64,000 nucleotides of DNA from contig JADKBV010000011.1 of the NCBI GenBank assembly GCA_016714895.1, positions 1,302,001 to 1,366,000 of the forward strand. The letters are read 5' to 3'. Within the stretch, counting starts at the first letter, position 1; each line of letters starts with the position of its first letter. The notes beneath the pieces are model-generated. The model ran no database searches and was not told the origin of the DNA. It saw only the letters and a list, made by a program, of their open reading frames with translations. The position numbers and the translations under genes are program-made. This document shows positions 46,701-54,906 of this stretch, in pieces. The stretch is from Saprospiraceae bacterium (GTDB lineage Bacteria; Bacteroidota; Bacteroidia; Chitinophagales; Saprospiraceae).

Positions 46701-46706
46701 AAACAT
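40740..46706 (-). CDS. Second giant T9SS type B surface protein with two repeat sets
   Basis: 1988 residues from ATG 46706. The signal peptide ends at STLMAQ. The first 220 residues resemble a lamin-tail-like domain (EAVMIESCGADSENEFVII). Five repeats of about 69 residues follow (YCxGExPDxLPxTSxNGxxGTW, then FTPxPGQCA), then many Ig/PKD-like units, and four 54-residue repeats with TIGNxxF and GCDSIxxVN. The C-terminal type B sorting domain has FPNIIRPETAGNGIF, VYDRWGNKVF, GWDGRFDGGDVIPGVYVY and SGDLTVIR. It is probably surface-exposed. No PorP/SprF gene is adjacent, so its export partner lies elsewhere. Confidence 0.9.
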   Translation of the reverse strand: MFLVEKSGFFRVLTITTILLTGTFSTLMAQCPEVEAVMIESCGADSENEFVIINSGSSGFNTSDITIDFPIGNNAFDPMNNDVNTNVDNTPPGTPCGLSLGNINSYTGCPNLIAIGPGFNVPPNQIVIFQTSIASFDSQYDFSSLCGSGQCVYVISNSCDRERGAFTNNTGSGIKITTFGFGPGCTQIVTYDTDLLSGGDGEYYLPLSNTYGNNGCVVPPSSPAPDPEEPDFTIEDEYCVGETPDNLPTTSDNGITGAWVSTSINTSSQGTANYVFTPTPGQCAEPFTLMVTVSPNTTPTFSFQTDYCQNESPDLLPGTSDNGVTGTWSPPVINTGMPGTINYTFTPDVGQCAVPVTIPVQVDPLIIPTFSINDQYCQGDTPDILPGTSGNGITGTWNPTTINTSNPGTINYVFTPNPGQCASNFTLSVAVDPEINPTFTIDVTYCVGETADVLPTTSNNGVQGTWSPTTINTSSGGSTNYTFTPLPSECASVFVLSVTVTNNVTPVFNPIGDLCQGATPPALPNVSNNGITGSWNPATINTSAPGMTTYTFTPGPGQCATPLPINVTILERPTGSIQGNVDICPGQCGDIGFNLDGGSGTYNLNMQISVGAFSLPFTIPGATFSTMLEICYNGSGFFPSFNPPATLIIPENAPPGTLTLNLLSMTDTGGGPCAQGIILNNTMSITLRDDAESFNASLTVCDEDNDGTGIFDLTDAEDVVTGNAPGATVTWYENSGLTMLISNPMMFAATNGTIVYALVTDAFGCESDSEVTLNLQIPDVPVLPAFTVCVTDPPLLLPVNIGGVTGVWSDGNGYVTANQFDPTGVPEGDYTITFTPDPGQCYIAGNATVTVTSGGPVPLNGIPAVVCLGSATLVLPDMPNGVTGIWSSASPHLSGNIFNVTAAGVGTYEFTFTPNDPNSCFLANSVFVDVIDNATLTPPVFPDVCENTGMFNLGNTVNGVSGTWGGSPFVSGNMFNTNSGDGSFSITFEPDDDCTEDLTIQFEVDAATNLTPLVFNNLCNTSPILPLPGMVSGISGVWTLNSVIVTSFNPMTSGNGTFSLVFTPNAGSCANGFTSNITVGSVSAGGDNSVALCINTDPLLDLTDYISPGGQSGGVWELSGNPVANPTAFDVTTLQDGPLVFNYILNDPTCGNDTAMITLNIQKQKNAGSDNVLSLCETQTMNVNFGALLGTFNTGGTWTNSRNLPVNYTNLTSVDVSSLPFGSTIFTYRFDAGICPGDTAELTLLIDEFREAGPDRTGNICINSTINLNTLITSGFSGGTFDDVNLYGNLNGSTWDASGQAEGMYTFLYHFPTNGLCPADTAIINIMIQSTISAGDDVSATYCDGAGFVASDFIPVNGAPGGKLFNGAFEVPFGQQILGNLAVYNMLYITGDGATCPFDTARITIQRIDRPNVVFILNNVRMCEDDCGDLTIRHNSSVPLDINVRLTNSGTFTNSLQLLPLQNEVLTFCNNNVLPLSFFNLPSSGTSTFVIESIVTGACTFTLTPFPVSNITVEPMPTVALSRTLCQGRSLTLGNTTFNAANPSGTVIVPGVGNQCDTTYNVNVSFYPEARGNFNYTGCDQNFSVTIGNQTFNRNNPGGTVTLPNASFFGCDSIVTVSIVINQAVQNRIEETTCDPAYTLTIGNSVFSRTRPSGMVTLNGQAANGCDSIITVNLTFINPVTVNIDTMVCSADFSLSIGGTTFNASNPTGMVTLQGGAQNGCDSIINVNISFGNFLVGESITLPECGDSTGVISFQSADTAGPYELIINGMNEDVIPALPFDKELPPGEYLVSLVSPDGCQKDYSFTINDNSTPSITLDSTNLGNDVYRLELTGETAGIYDISWSPSSIFSCDDCLVTIASPLEGTQVTLEYLYGEDCVETLTFRLNKAVVGEFEFPNIIRPETAGNGIFFVVSPENFVGRILQMSVYDRWGNKVFNAENIELDDPSAGWDGRFDGGDVIPGVYVYVVEIIDLGSTKRSVFSGDLTVIR
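41510..42150 (-). repeat. Four ~162-bp coding repeats with GCDSI motif
   Basis: Four units of about 54 codons: a leading Cys, TIGNxxFN, NPxGxVTL, then GCDSI or QCDTT followed by a strand. They share the GCDSI logic of the twelve repeats in the giant gene at 2.3-5.7 kb, suggesting a common repeat family. Confidence 0.75.
45000..46020 (-). repeat. Five ~207-bp coding repeats
   Basis: Five consecutive units of about 69 codons, each with a Tyr/Leu-Cys opening, a Leu-Pro-x-x-Ser-x-Asn-Gly block, GTW, INTS and FTP-x-x-GQCA. The spacing is regular and substitutions are scattered; boundaries are approximate. Confidence 0.75.
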
Positions 46707-47134
46707 CCCAAGTCGATTTTAAAACCGAAAGTTAGACATTTTCATTGGACGGTATTATGAGATGTCTGATTATTTTTATGTGAACATTTTTATTTAGAAT
46801 GAGTACAAGGTTGATGATTAGACAAATTAATGCAGTAATTTTTTATGTTAATATATTCCAGGCACGTCTGAATATGAACAGAAATATAGGAATGAGCGTA
46901 AACATGAACTCATTCCAAATTTACATTATATATTGCTAAATATTATAATGTGTTTTATTTGAGTATTATTTTTTTGACAATATTTTTTTAGAGAATCGAT
47001 GTCCGGCGTTCACTTTTAAAAAAATAATCCTGAAAATGGTTCGTCTGTCTATAAATCTGCGGCCTTTGCAGAAATTTAACGTATTCAACCCAACTTTTTG
47101 GTTGATAATCTATTTCGTTTTCAAATAATATCAA
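46707..47134. other. AT-rich divergent intergenic region
   Basis: 428 bases between two divergent genes. It contains a TAACTTTC box (minus strand, 46725-46718) near the giant gene start and otherwise only AT-rich sequence. No gene or clear repeat was seen. Confidence 0.4.
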
Positions 47135-48409
47135 ATGGGCAGAGCCTTTTTTTTGCTGGTTGTCGCTTTTCTGTTTTTTTTCCTTGATTTTTACACATAT
47201 TCAGGTCTTTCCGGCCTTTTTGTTCAGTCAAGATTGGAACGATTTTGGAAAATTTTGTATTGGGTAATGAGTGCTTTTACCTATGTAAGTATTTTTTACC
47301 TCATCTATCAATACAACGTTTCTCCGACCTTTATCAGAACGGAATGGGTCAACTTTTTGGGTGGTTTTATATTTACGATGTTTGTAAGTAAATTGGTTTT
47401 TGGGGGAATTCTGTTGGTTCAGGACATCATGAGGGTGACATTCGGTGGTGTGCAATACGTCAACTACAAGATCAACGATACGATGTGGACGGAAGAAGGA
47501 TTTATTCCAGGGAGGAGGCAATTTCTCACGAGCTTTGGAACACTCGTCGCAGGAATTCCTTTTTTTAGCATGCTTTACGGTATTACCAAAGGCAAATATC
47601 AATATACCGTCCAAAAAATAGTCCTGACTTTCAGGGATTTGCCGGCAGCTTTTGAAGGTTTCACGATAGTGCAGATTTCAGATGTTCATGCCGGAAGTTT
47701 TGACAACAAAGAAAAGGTCAAAAAAGGTATTGATATGATCAATGAGCTCGATGCAGATGTCGTTTGTTTTACCGGAGACCTCGTCAATGCTGAAAAGGAA
47801 GAAATTGACCCGTTCATTGATATTTTTTCAGAGATAAAGGCAAAACACGGAAAATTTGCCACCTTGGGAAATCACGATTATTACGGCAGTTACGACCGCA
47901 ACAACCCTTCGGCAGAAAGATCTTATTTTGAAGACTTTTACCAAAAGTTTTCCCAAATGGGTTTTACGCTTTTGAATAATGTTTACCGGAAAATTGAAAA
48001 AGCCGGCGAATCTATCAACATCGTCGGTGTCGAAAACTGGGGAGCGGGAAGATGGTTTCCTAAAAAAGGAGATTTGGTCAAGGCGACACAAGGTATCGGA
48101 GAGAATGAGTTTAATGTTTTGTTATCCCATGACCCCACGCATTTTGATGAAAAAGTTAAAAACTTTGACAAACCGATGCATCTTACGTTGAGCGGGCATA
48201 CCCATGGATTTCAGTTCGGATTTCAGATGCCGGGATTTTCCTGGTCACCGGCCAAATACCGCTATAAAAAATGGTTGGGTCTTTACGAAGAAAATGACAG
48301 AAAACTCTACGTCAACCGAGGATTTGGATTTTTAGGATTTCCGGGTAGAGTAGGCATGTGGCCTGAGATAACGCACATCACCTTGATGCGCGAAAGTCAG
48401 GCTTCCTGA
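47135..48409 (+). CDS. Membrane-anchored metallophosphoesterase
   Basis: 424 residues. Four hydrophobic segments occupy the first 155 residues. The calcineurin-like domain then carries all motifs: ISDVHAGS (D-x-H), FTGDLVN (GD), LGNHDYYG (GNHD), LLSHDPTHF (His) and LSGHTHGFQ (GHTH). It is a two-metal phosphohydrolase probably facing the cytoplasm or periplasm at the membrane; related proteins include YkuE-like and phosphodiesterase enzymes, and the substrate is not predictable. Confidence 0.9.
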   Translation: MGRAFFLLVVAFLFFFLDFYTYSGLSGLFVQSRLERFWKILYWVMSAFTYVSIFYLIYQYNVSPTFIRTEWVNFLGGFIFTMFVSKLVFGGILLVQDIMRVTFGGVQYVNYKINDTMWTEEGFIPGRRQFLTSFGTLVAGIPFFSMLYGITKGKYQYTVQKIVLTFRDLPAAFEGFTIVQISDVHAGSFDNKEKVKKGIDMINELDADVVCFTGDLVNAEKEEIDPFIDIFSEIKAKHGKFATLGNHDYYGSYDRNNPSAERSYFEDFYQKFSQMGFTLLNNVYRKIEKAGESINIVGVENWGAGRWFPKKGDLVKATQGIGENEFNVLLSHDPTHFDEKVKNFDKPMHLTLSGHTHGFQFGFQMPGFSWSPAKYRYKKWLGLYEENDRKLYVNRGFGFLGFPGRVGMWPEITHITLMRESQAS

Positions 48410-48464
48410 TAATTTTTGATATAGAAAGAGCCACATTTTTTGGTAAAAACCCGGCGGATCTTCA

Positions 48465-49577
48465 CTAAACCCCTTCCTCAAAGGTACCGTCAGCATGGCG
48501 GGCAAAACGACTCAGATTTCTGTCATGAACTTTGTCATATCTTTCCCAGGGCCAGCCACCAAACTGGGTGCGGTGGTAGTCATCAAAGGCCTGCTGGATT
48601 TCTGCTTTGGTATTCATCACAAAAGGTCCGTACTGCATGACTTGTTCTCCGATAGGTTTGCCTTGTAATACCAGTATTTTTGCAGCCACATTTCCGGCTT
48701 TGATGGTGAGGTCGACATCCGGACGAACTTCGGCACAGTGATAATTTTTGATCGTCGTTTCTTCAACCATCAACACGTCACCTTCGTAAAAGTACAACAT
48801 TCTGTTGATACCGGCTGAAGCTTTCGGTAGTATAAATGAAGCTCCTTCCTCCATTTGGATATTAAAAACCGCTACTTCGTTGGACGGGTCAGCAGCCCAC
48901 GAACCCGGTGGAGGTGTCGGTGCTTTATGTTCGCCGATGTGACCCGCGATAACTTCAATCAATGTTTTTTTACCTTCCTGACTGGTGATGTTGTATTTTG
49001 GAATCTGACTTCCCCACAACATTTTAAAGTGAGGTTCCGTCATTTTATTTTTGGCCGGAAGGTTGAGCCATATCTGAAACAATTCCAATGGGTTGTCTTC
49101 ATTTTCTTTGAGGAGCGGAAACATTTCAGAGTGTTGAACACCTTTTCCTGCGGTCATCCACTGCGTGTCACCTTCGCCATATCTTCCGGCAGCTCCCAGG
49201 GAGTCCGCATGATCGACCATACCTTTGCGCACCACCGTGATGGTCTCAAATCCCCGGTGAGGATGTCCCGGAAAACCCGGAACTTCGGTCCCGTGATACA
49301 TTCTGAAGCCATCTTTGATGATAAAATCATCGCCGAGACTTCTTCCCTTCATAAATTCTTCTGAAGGTCCCATTTTTTGATTTCCTTTCGGGAACTGATC
49401 TTCATGGTGAACACAAAACAAAAAGGGATCGATGGTTTCCCATTGAAAACCCATAGGATTTATTTTTTTGATTACCGGCATATCCGTTGTTTTTAATTTT
49501 GAATCAGCTGAAGACAATGTCATGGTTCCTGCCAGTCCCAATGTCATTTTTTTAAAAAATTCCCGTCTGCTCTTCAT
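48465..49577 (-). CDS. Pirin family protein with twin-arginine-like signal
   Basis: 370 residues. The N-terminus SRREFFKKMTLGLAGTMTLS resembles a Tat signal, unusual for pirins, which are mostly cytoplasmic. The bicupin core has the pirin metal motif: HPHRGFETITV, then TAGKGVQHSEM, giving the His/His/His/Glu ligand set. The pirin C-terminal cupin includes MNTKAEIQQAFDDYHRTQFG. Some pirins have quercetinase activity; function here is unproven. Confidence 0.88.
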   Translation of the reverse strand: MKSRREFFKKMTLGLAGTMTLSSADSKLKTTDMPVIKKINPMGFQWETIDPFLFCVHHEDQFPKGNQKMGPSEEFMKGRSLGDDFIIKDGFRMYHGTEVPGFPGHPHRGFETITVVRKGMVDHADSLGAAGRYGEGDTQWMTAGKGVQHSEMFPLLKENEDNPLELFQIWLNLPAKNKMTEPHFKMLWGSQIPKYNITSQEGKKTLIEVIAGHIGEHKAPTPPPGSWAADPSNEVAVFNIQMEEGASFILPKASAGINRMLYFYEGDVLMVEETTIKNYHCAEVRPDVDLTIKAGNVAAKILVLQGKPIGEQVMQYGPFVMNTKAEIQQAFDDYHRTQFGGWPWERYDKVHDRNLSRFARHADGTFEEGV

Positions 49578-49774
49578 TTTCTGATGGTTTAGAAATGGTT
49601 ATAAAATGATACGTTTTTGTTTCAACATAACTATACGCTCTGTACAATGTACCGGGATAAAAATATCCTGATACTTAAGTCAAGGATATCCCTTCGGATG
49701 TTTTTTGACGATATTTGTTGTAACAGATAAAATGTCGATTTGTTGATACCCCAAAACTAAAAACGTACCTGACC

Positions 49775-50707
49775 CTATAAAGTATACGATTTCAGCCAAT
49801 CCCAATGATAGGTTGCTGCTTTGAAGGTTACATTTCCGGAAGGGTAGGAATGGCTGACACCCTGAATCAGCGAGATTTCGAATTCCTTTTGACCGGAAGT
49901 GTTTTTAAAAACGGCCTTTTTTTCTGTAATCATATCGCCTTCATTAGCGAATGTGCCGGGCAATCCGTAGGCTTTTGAAAAAACATTTGTTATGGCAAAC
50001 AATGAACTGCCGGTATCCCGAATAGCATTTTCTAAAGAGGAAAGGGCAAGTCCGTTACCGGTGCCAAAAAACAATGGATTTTTATTGCCCACCTGAAAAA
50101 GGACCGGCACATTGCGCTGCACCTGCCAGTTTTTGTTTTTGTCCATGACGCCTGCGTAATTAACTGCAGCTGCCCAGGTATTGCCTGAAGATAGGGCCAG
50201 TTGCGAAACCATCTGACCGCCGTTGCCGAATCCTGCCAGGTACAATCTTTTTTTGTTGATATTAAAATCTATGTTGAGCCGTTCGATGAGGGCCATAATA
50301 AAAACGGCATCGTCTTTTTGTTGGGTTCCGTTGCAGAGTTGGTTTTCATTGATCTCTCCGGAACTCCACAAAGAAGTCGTCACGTTATTTTGTTGGCAAT
50401 ACGTCAGTGCTGTAGGGAAAACGCCCAAAACTGTATTGGATTCGCATATGGTTGACCAACCTGAAGTGTTATAAAAATCGTTGCCATTACTACCTTTGTC
50501 GTGGAGGGCAAAAACCACGGGCAGTGCATTGTTGCCCTGATATCCCCGGGGTATGTGGAGGTAATATTCTCTCACTTCACCGTCGACGGAGATGGTTTTT
50601 TTTACTTTGCCATAGACAAAAGTATCAAACTGACCGGAATTGGTCGAGCAGGCAGTAAAAAACAAAAAAAGAGGCAGTAACACCCAAAACAAAAACCTGA
50701 AATTCAT
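49775..50707 (-). CDS. PHB-depolymerase-like lipoprotein lacking the nucleophile serine
   Basis: 310 residues with a lipobox (LFFTACS, Cys20). The alpha/beta-hydrolase fold resembles LpqC/polyhydroxybutyrate depolymerases: YYLHIPRGYQ, PVVFALHDKGSNG and the His loop GVSHSYPSG. The expected nucleophile elbow GxSxGG reads GFGNGG; the codon is GGC where a serine AGC would differ by one base. The usual HGTxD acid region reads QVGNKNP. So the Ser and Asp of the triad appear lost, and this is likely a binding or otherwise non-hydrolytic homologue. A TACCTTTG box lies at 50770-50763. Confidence 0.8.
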   Translation of the reverse strand: MNFRFLFWVLLPLFLFFTACSTNSGQFDTFVYGKVKKTISVDGEVREYYLHIPRGYQGNNALPVVFALHDKGSNGNDFYNTSGWSTICESNTVLGVFPTALTYCQQNNVTTSLWSSGEINENQLCNGTQQKDDAVFIMALIERLNIDFNINKKRLYLAGFGNGGQMVSQLALSSGNTWAAAVNYAGVMDKNKNWQVQRNVPVLFQVGNKNPLFFGTGNGLALSSLENAIRDTGSSLFAITNVFSKAYGLPGTFANEGDMITEKKAVFKNTSGQKEFEISLIQGVSHSYPSGNVTFKAATYHWDWLKSYTL

Positions 50708-51377
50708 ACAAAAAAGTTGATAAATAAAAATAAACGGGAAATGACGTTTATTTTATCAGATGCAAAGGTACAAAATATATTAAAACAAATCTTACTGTAT
50801 GCAGGAAGATCAAAAATATCAGATGGCGACATTTTTTTTACTTAATATCGTTATTTTTTTAAAAATCCAAACTACATTTATATAAAGAATGTGTTGAATG
50901 ATTCGATTGCCTTTGAAAAAAAGGAAACATGTACGGGGAGGCAAAAAATCACTACACTTTATAAACAAACAGTTTTGGTCACAGATGAGAAAATACACAA
51001 CCGTTCAGATGTCTGAAACGGGTTTATATTAGTTTTGTATCCTTCAGAAAAAAAGAGAGTCCGCTACCATAATGGAGTATGGATGTTGCAGACCCCCAAT
51101 CGTCGTTAAACGAATGGCAAAGGTACGGTTTTTTAGGTTTTCTAGTGATTTTATATTTTTTATAATTTAAAAAATATAAAAAATTGAATGATTAATCTTA
51201 TTTGATTTGGACTTAACAGCCAATTTTTATTGTTATTTCTTATTTCCGGAATTAGGAAAACTTACCACAGATACTTTCTGAGCAGCCAAATGTTTAAATA
51301 AACATACGGTCAACGTTATTCATGCATCAACAATCAACAAACTATAAACCCTAAACCATAATTACCCCAATAAACCT
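50708..51377. other. Intergenic region, possible small RNA
   Basis: 670 bases with no supported gene. It has a -7-like box for the lipoprotein at the left. On the minus strand a second TACCTTTG at 51125-51118 is followed by a short hairpin (CCATA-ATGGAG-TATGG, 51067-51082) and a T7 run near 51054-51048. This may be an unannotated small transcript. Confidence 0.3.
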
Positions 51378-51752
51378 TTATTCCTCCTCAGAGGTCGGTG
51401 GATACAAGTCTTTGATTTTAGTAAATAAAGAATCGACCCGGAACATTTCATCTGTTGTGTCGTCTAAAAAAAAGTGGATTTGTGGGATTCTCCTCACATG
51501 ATTTTTGATTCTTGCGGCCAATCCTTGTTTCAAAACATGGGTGTGGTTGATGACTTTTTGTAATACTTCTTCTTTGTTGTCCGTATTAAATATACTCAGA
51601 TACACTTTAGCAAGCGACATATCCGGTGATATTTTGACCTGTGTCACAGAGATAAAAGCCGGACCGTAAATATAAGGTCCTTCCTGCTGGAAAACAGGGC
51701 TGAAATGTCTGCGTAGCAGTTCTCCGATCTGAAGTTGTCGTTTGGTATCCAT
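51378..51752 (-). CDS. rbfA: Ribosome-binding factor A
   Basis: 124 residues with the RbfA KH-like fold: RQLQIGELLRRHFSPVFQ, then PAFISVTQVKISPDMSLAKV and YLSIF. It ends with RIKNHVRRIPQIHFFLDDTT, the family's signature end. It assists 16S rRNA 5' processing and late 30S assembly. A TACCTTTG -7-like box lies at 51783-51776. It is divergent from recG. Confidence 0.93.
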   Translation of the reverse strand: MDTKRQLQIGELLRRHFSPVFQQEGPYIYGPAFISVTQVKISPDMSLAKVYLSIFNTDNKEEVLQKVINHTHVLKQGLAARIKNHVRRIPQIHFFLDDTTDEMFRVDSLFTKIKDLYPPTSEEE

Positions 51753-51830
51753 ATATCAAAAGTATTGAAGGGATGCAAAGGTAGCAAAATTTGTCTTTTT
51801 TGCCTAACTTTGTCCTGAAATTGAAACATA

Positions 51831-53951
51831 TTGCAGCAAAATGTAACCCATATTCTGGATACCCCTATTGAATACATCAAGGGAATCGGCCCGGCAAAAG
51901 GGGATGCCATTCGTAATGATCTGCAGATTTTTACGTTGGGTGACCTGCTTTTTACCTTTCCCTTCAGGTATGTGGACAGAACAAAGTTTCATCTCATCAA
52001 AGATATTACCATCGATAATGATCTGATTCAACTCAAAGGTACCCTGCTGTCGCTCGAAAAGGTTAAAGGCAAAAACAATCGGGCCCGACTCAATGGCGTA
52101 CTGAAAGACGGATCAGGATTTATCGACCTCGTTTGGTTTCAAAGTGTCCAATGGGTCGAAAAAGCCCTCGAGGTTGGCAAAGAATATATCGTTTTTGGAA
52201 AACCTACCGTATTCAGCGGTAAAAAAAATATTGCCCACCCGGAGATGGAACTGGTATCGGAAGCGGAAGTGCAACTGAACAAAACTTTCGAACCGGTATA
52301 CAGCACCACCGAAAAACTCGATGCCAAGGGTTTTGATAACAAAGCCCGACGGAAAATACTCCGAACCATTATTTCAGGGCTCAATGCACAGATTATTGCT
52401 GAAAATATCCCTGAGGAAATGAGGACAAAACTCAAACTCATTTCACGACTTGAGGCCATTCAGTCCATTCATTTTCCCACTTCTGAAAACGAAAAGGAAT
52501 TTGCCATCCTGCGTATCAAATTTGAAGAGATCTTTTATTTTCAGCTCAGAATGCTGATGAGTAAAGTGTATCGCAAGGTAAAATACAAAGCTATAGGATT
52601 TGAAAAAATTGGTGATATTTTCCATCAGCTGTATAAAAGTCTGCCCTATGAACTCACCAACGCACAAAAAAGAGTCATCAAAGAAATCAGGGTTGATCTG
52701 GCCAAAGTACAACAAATGAACAGGCTTTTGCAGGGAGATGTCGGCAGTGGAAAAACTGTTGTAGCCTTGCTCGTCATGGCTATTGCCATCGACAACGGAT
52801 TGCAGGCTTGCCTCATGGCACCGACAGAAATCCTGGCGCAACAACACTACAAAGGAATCTCAGAGCTTACAGAAAATCTCCCGATTCGGGTAGCTCTGCT
52901 TACCGGAAGTATCAAAGGCAAAGCCCGTGCAGAAATACTTGCTGCTCTTGAAGCCGGAGAGATTCATATCATCATCGGTACTCATGCATTGATAGAAGAT
53001 ACCGTAGTGTTTAAAACATTGGGGTTGGCGGTCATCGACGAACAACACCGTTTCGGCGTAGCACAAAGAGCCGGATTATGGAAAAAAAACAAAGAATTTG
53101 CTCCACACGTGCTTGTCATGACAGCCACACCGATACCCAGGACCCTGGCAATGACCTTGTACGGAGATCTCGATGTATCTGTCATAGACGAATTGCCACC
53201 CGGACGAAAAGAAATAAAAACCCTGCATCAGTATGAATCTGCAAGGCCAAGGGTTTTGGAGTTTATGCACAAAGAGATCGCGCTGGGCAGACAGATTTAC
53301 ATTGTTTACCCTTTGATTGAGGAGTCTGAAAAACTCGATCTGAAAAATCTTCAGGATGGCTATGAAAACCTGTTGCAATATTTTCCCCAACCACATTTTC
53401 AGATCAGTGTGGTCCATGGCAGAATGAAAGCCGCAGACAAAGACTTTGAGATGGCAAGGTTTGTCAAAGGTATAACCCAGATTATGGTAGCTACCACCGT
53501 TATAGAAGTGGGTGTCAACGTGCCGAATGCTTCCGTGATGATCATCGAAAATACAGAACGATTCGGATTATCACAGCTTCATCAGTTGCGCGGCAGGGTA
53601 GGGCGTGGCGCCGAACAATCCTATTGTATTCTTATGACAGGAAATAAACTGAGCAAGGATGGCCGTGAAAGAATCAAAACCATGGTCGATACCAACAATG
53701 GTTTTATCATTGCTGAAGCCGATCTGAGATTGCGAGGTCCCGGAGATGTTCAGGGTACGCAACAAAGCGGTTTGCTGGATTTTAAACTCATCAATGTATC
53801 AACAGACAGAGCTATTGTCGAGACAGCCAGACATTTTGCCCAACAATTGCTGGAAGACGACCTGCAGCTTGAAAAACCACAAAACCTTCCAGTCAGAAAC
53901 CATTTGGCCACCTTACGAAAAAAATATAAAGACTGGGGAAGGATTTCTTAA
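51831..53951 (+). CDS. recG: ATP-dependent DNA helicase RecG
   Basis: 706 residues. The N-terminal wedge OB-fold part (IEYIKGIGPAKGDAI, FPFRYVDRT) is followed by SF2 motifs: LLQGDVGSGKTVVA (Walker A), VIDEQHRFGVAQR (DEQH box), TATPIPRTLAMTLYGDLDVS, ATTVIEVGVNVPNA and LHQLRGRVGRG. RecG remodels stalled forks and branched DNA. The start is TTG at 51831, since an in-frame stop (51822-51824) precedes it and no upstream ATG exists. A plus-strand TAACTTTG lies at 51805-51812. Confidence 0.96.
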   Translation: MQQNVTHILDTPIEYIKGIGPAKGDAIRNDLQIFTLGDLLFTFPFRYVDRTKFHLIKDITIDNDLIQLKGTLLSLEKVKGKNNRARLNGVLKDGSGFIDLVWFQSVQWVEKALEVGKEYIVFGKPTVFSGKKNIAHPEMELVSEAEVQLNKTFEPVYSTTEKLDAKGFDNKARRKILRTIISGLNAQIIAENIPEEMRTKLKLISRLEAIQSIHFPTSENEKEFAILRIKFEEIFYFQLRMLMSKVYRKVKYKAIGFEKIGDIFHQLYKSLPYELTNAQKRVIKEIRVDLAKVQQMNRLLQGDVGSGKTVVALLVMAIAIDNGLQACLMAPTEILAQQHYKGISELTENLPIRVALLTGSIKGKARAEILAALEAGEIHIIIGTHALIEDTVVFKTLGLAVIDEQHRFGVAQRAGLWKKNKEFAPHVLVMTATPIPRTLAMTLYGDLDVSVIDELPPGRKEIKTLHQYESARPRVLEFMHKEIALGRQIYIVYPLIEESEKLDLKNLQDGYENLLQYFPQPHFQISVVHGRMKAADKDFEMARFVKGITQIMVATTVIEVGVNVPNASVMIIENTERFGLSQLHQLRGRVGRGAEQSYCILMTGNKLSKDGRERIKTMVDTNNGFIIAEADLRLRGPGDVQGTQQSGLLDFKLINVSTDRAIVETARHFAQQLLEDDLQLEKPQNLPVRNHLATLRKKYKDWGRIS

Positions 53952-54258
53952 TACAAAAGGTTTTTTTTATACAAGCCTGTTATCTTTATAAATTAAATTA
54001 TTTAAATAATAAAAGCTGCTATTAAAACAATGTCTTATGGTGTTTAACAATTAATTTTACCAAAAATTTTTGAAATTTTTAATATTAAAAAACGTGAATT
54101 TGGTGGATAATTAGGGACAATTATCTAATTAATTATATTTTATATGAATTTATCATTCATAAGTTTATAAACATTTTTTGATGAACATAAAATTGCTGAA
54201 TTAGTAAAAAAATATTTATTAAATATTCAATACATGTGTATTTTTATCAGAACCCTGA
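53952..54258. other. AT-rich intergenic region
   Basis: 307 bases, very AT-rich, between the convergent recG and reductase genes. No gene, strong terminator or repeat was recognised. Confidence 0.4.
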
Positions 54259-54870
54259 CTATCTCCTGATCACTTTAAACGCTATCCCGCGTCCGTGACC
54301 CTGCATGATGGCTAAATTGATCCAGGATAAAGCAAATTTTTCCAACAGTTCCACTTTGTCAGCTTTTCCAAAGTCCCAACATGAGCCAAATCCACAATCC
54401 AAAGCTAATTGGCGGGCAACTTCTTTGGCTTTTTCGCTGTCGCCGGCCATAAACATGTCTATACCTTCGCCGTGATAATTCGGGTCTTTCATGTTTTCAA
54501 AACCGGTACTGTTAAAACATTTGACCACTTCGGCATTTGTTTTTTCGGCCAGCATGTGAAAGACCGTGTTGTACGGTTCTGGGCTTTTCATTACAGAGTT
54601 GGTAGAATCTATGATCACTTTTCCGCTAACATCTCCCATTTCTTCGACAATATCAAAGATGGCGGTCGGCGGTGTGGCTATCAGAATGACATCGGATAAC
54701 GCTATCGCTTCTTTTATGGAAAATACAGAAGTGTTGGCATTTTTCAAAAGTTCGGAACCTTTGAATTGATCTTTGTTTTTAACACCGAGATGTATGTTGT
54801 GACCTTTTTTTGCCCACTGTGTCGCCAACGCTCCGCCAACATTTCCGGTTCCAATAATGGCTATATTCAT
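54259..54870 (-). CDS. NADPH-dependent F420 reductase-like dinucleotide-binding protein
   Basis: 203 residues. An N-terminal Rossmann fold (IAIIGTGNVGGALATQWAKK) is followed by strands ending in VILIATPP, VIIDSTNS and a helical C-terminus. This is the short F420-reductase/NADP-oxidoreductase-like family; whether F420 is used is unknown and unlikely in Bacteroidota. It probably reduces a small substrate with NADPH. 36 bases separate its start from the stop of the channel gene. Confidence 0.85.
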   Translation of the reverse strand: MNIAIIGTGNVGGALATQWAKKGHNIHLGVKNKDQFKGSELLKNANTSVFSIKEAIALSDVILIATPPTAIFDIVEEMGDVSGKVIIDSTNSVMKSPEPYNTVFHMLAEKTNAEVVKCFNSTGFENMKDPNYHGEGIDMFMAGDSEKAKEVARQLALDCGFGSCWDFGKADKVELLEKFALSWINLAIMQGHGRGIAFKVIRR

Positions 54871-54906
54871 TTTAATTTGTTTTAAATGATAAATAAAAAA
54901 AAGTGA

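Noticed and set aside
41011..46722. Several plus-strand frames inside the second giant gene
   Set aside because: They are antisense shadows of a repeat-rich coding sequence whose minus-strand protein has a signal peptide and sorting domain.
51040..51130. tRNA-like sequence
   Set aside because: No cloverleaf, no T-loop GGTTCGAAT-like motif and no CCA end could be found.
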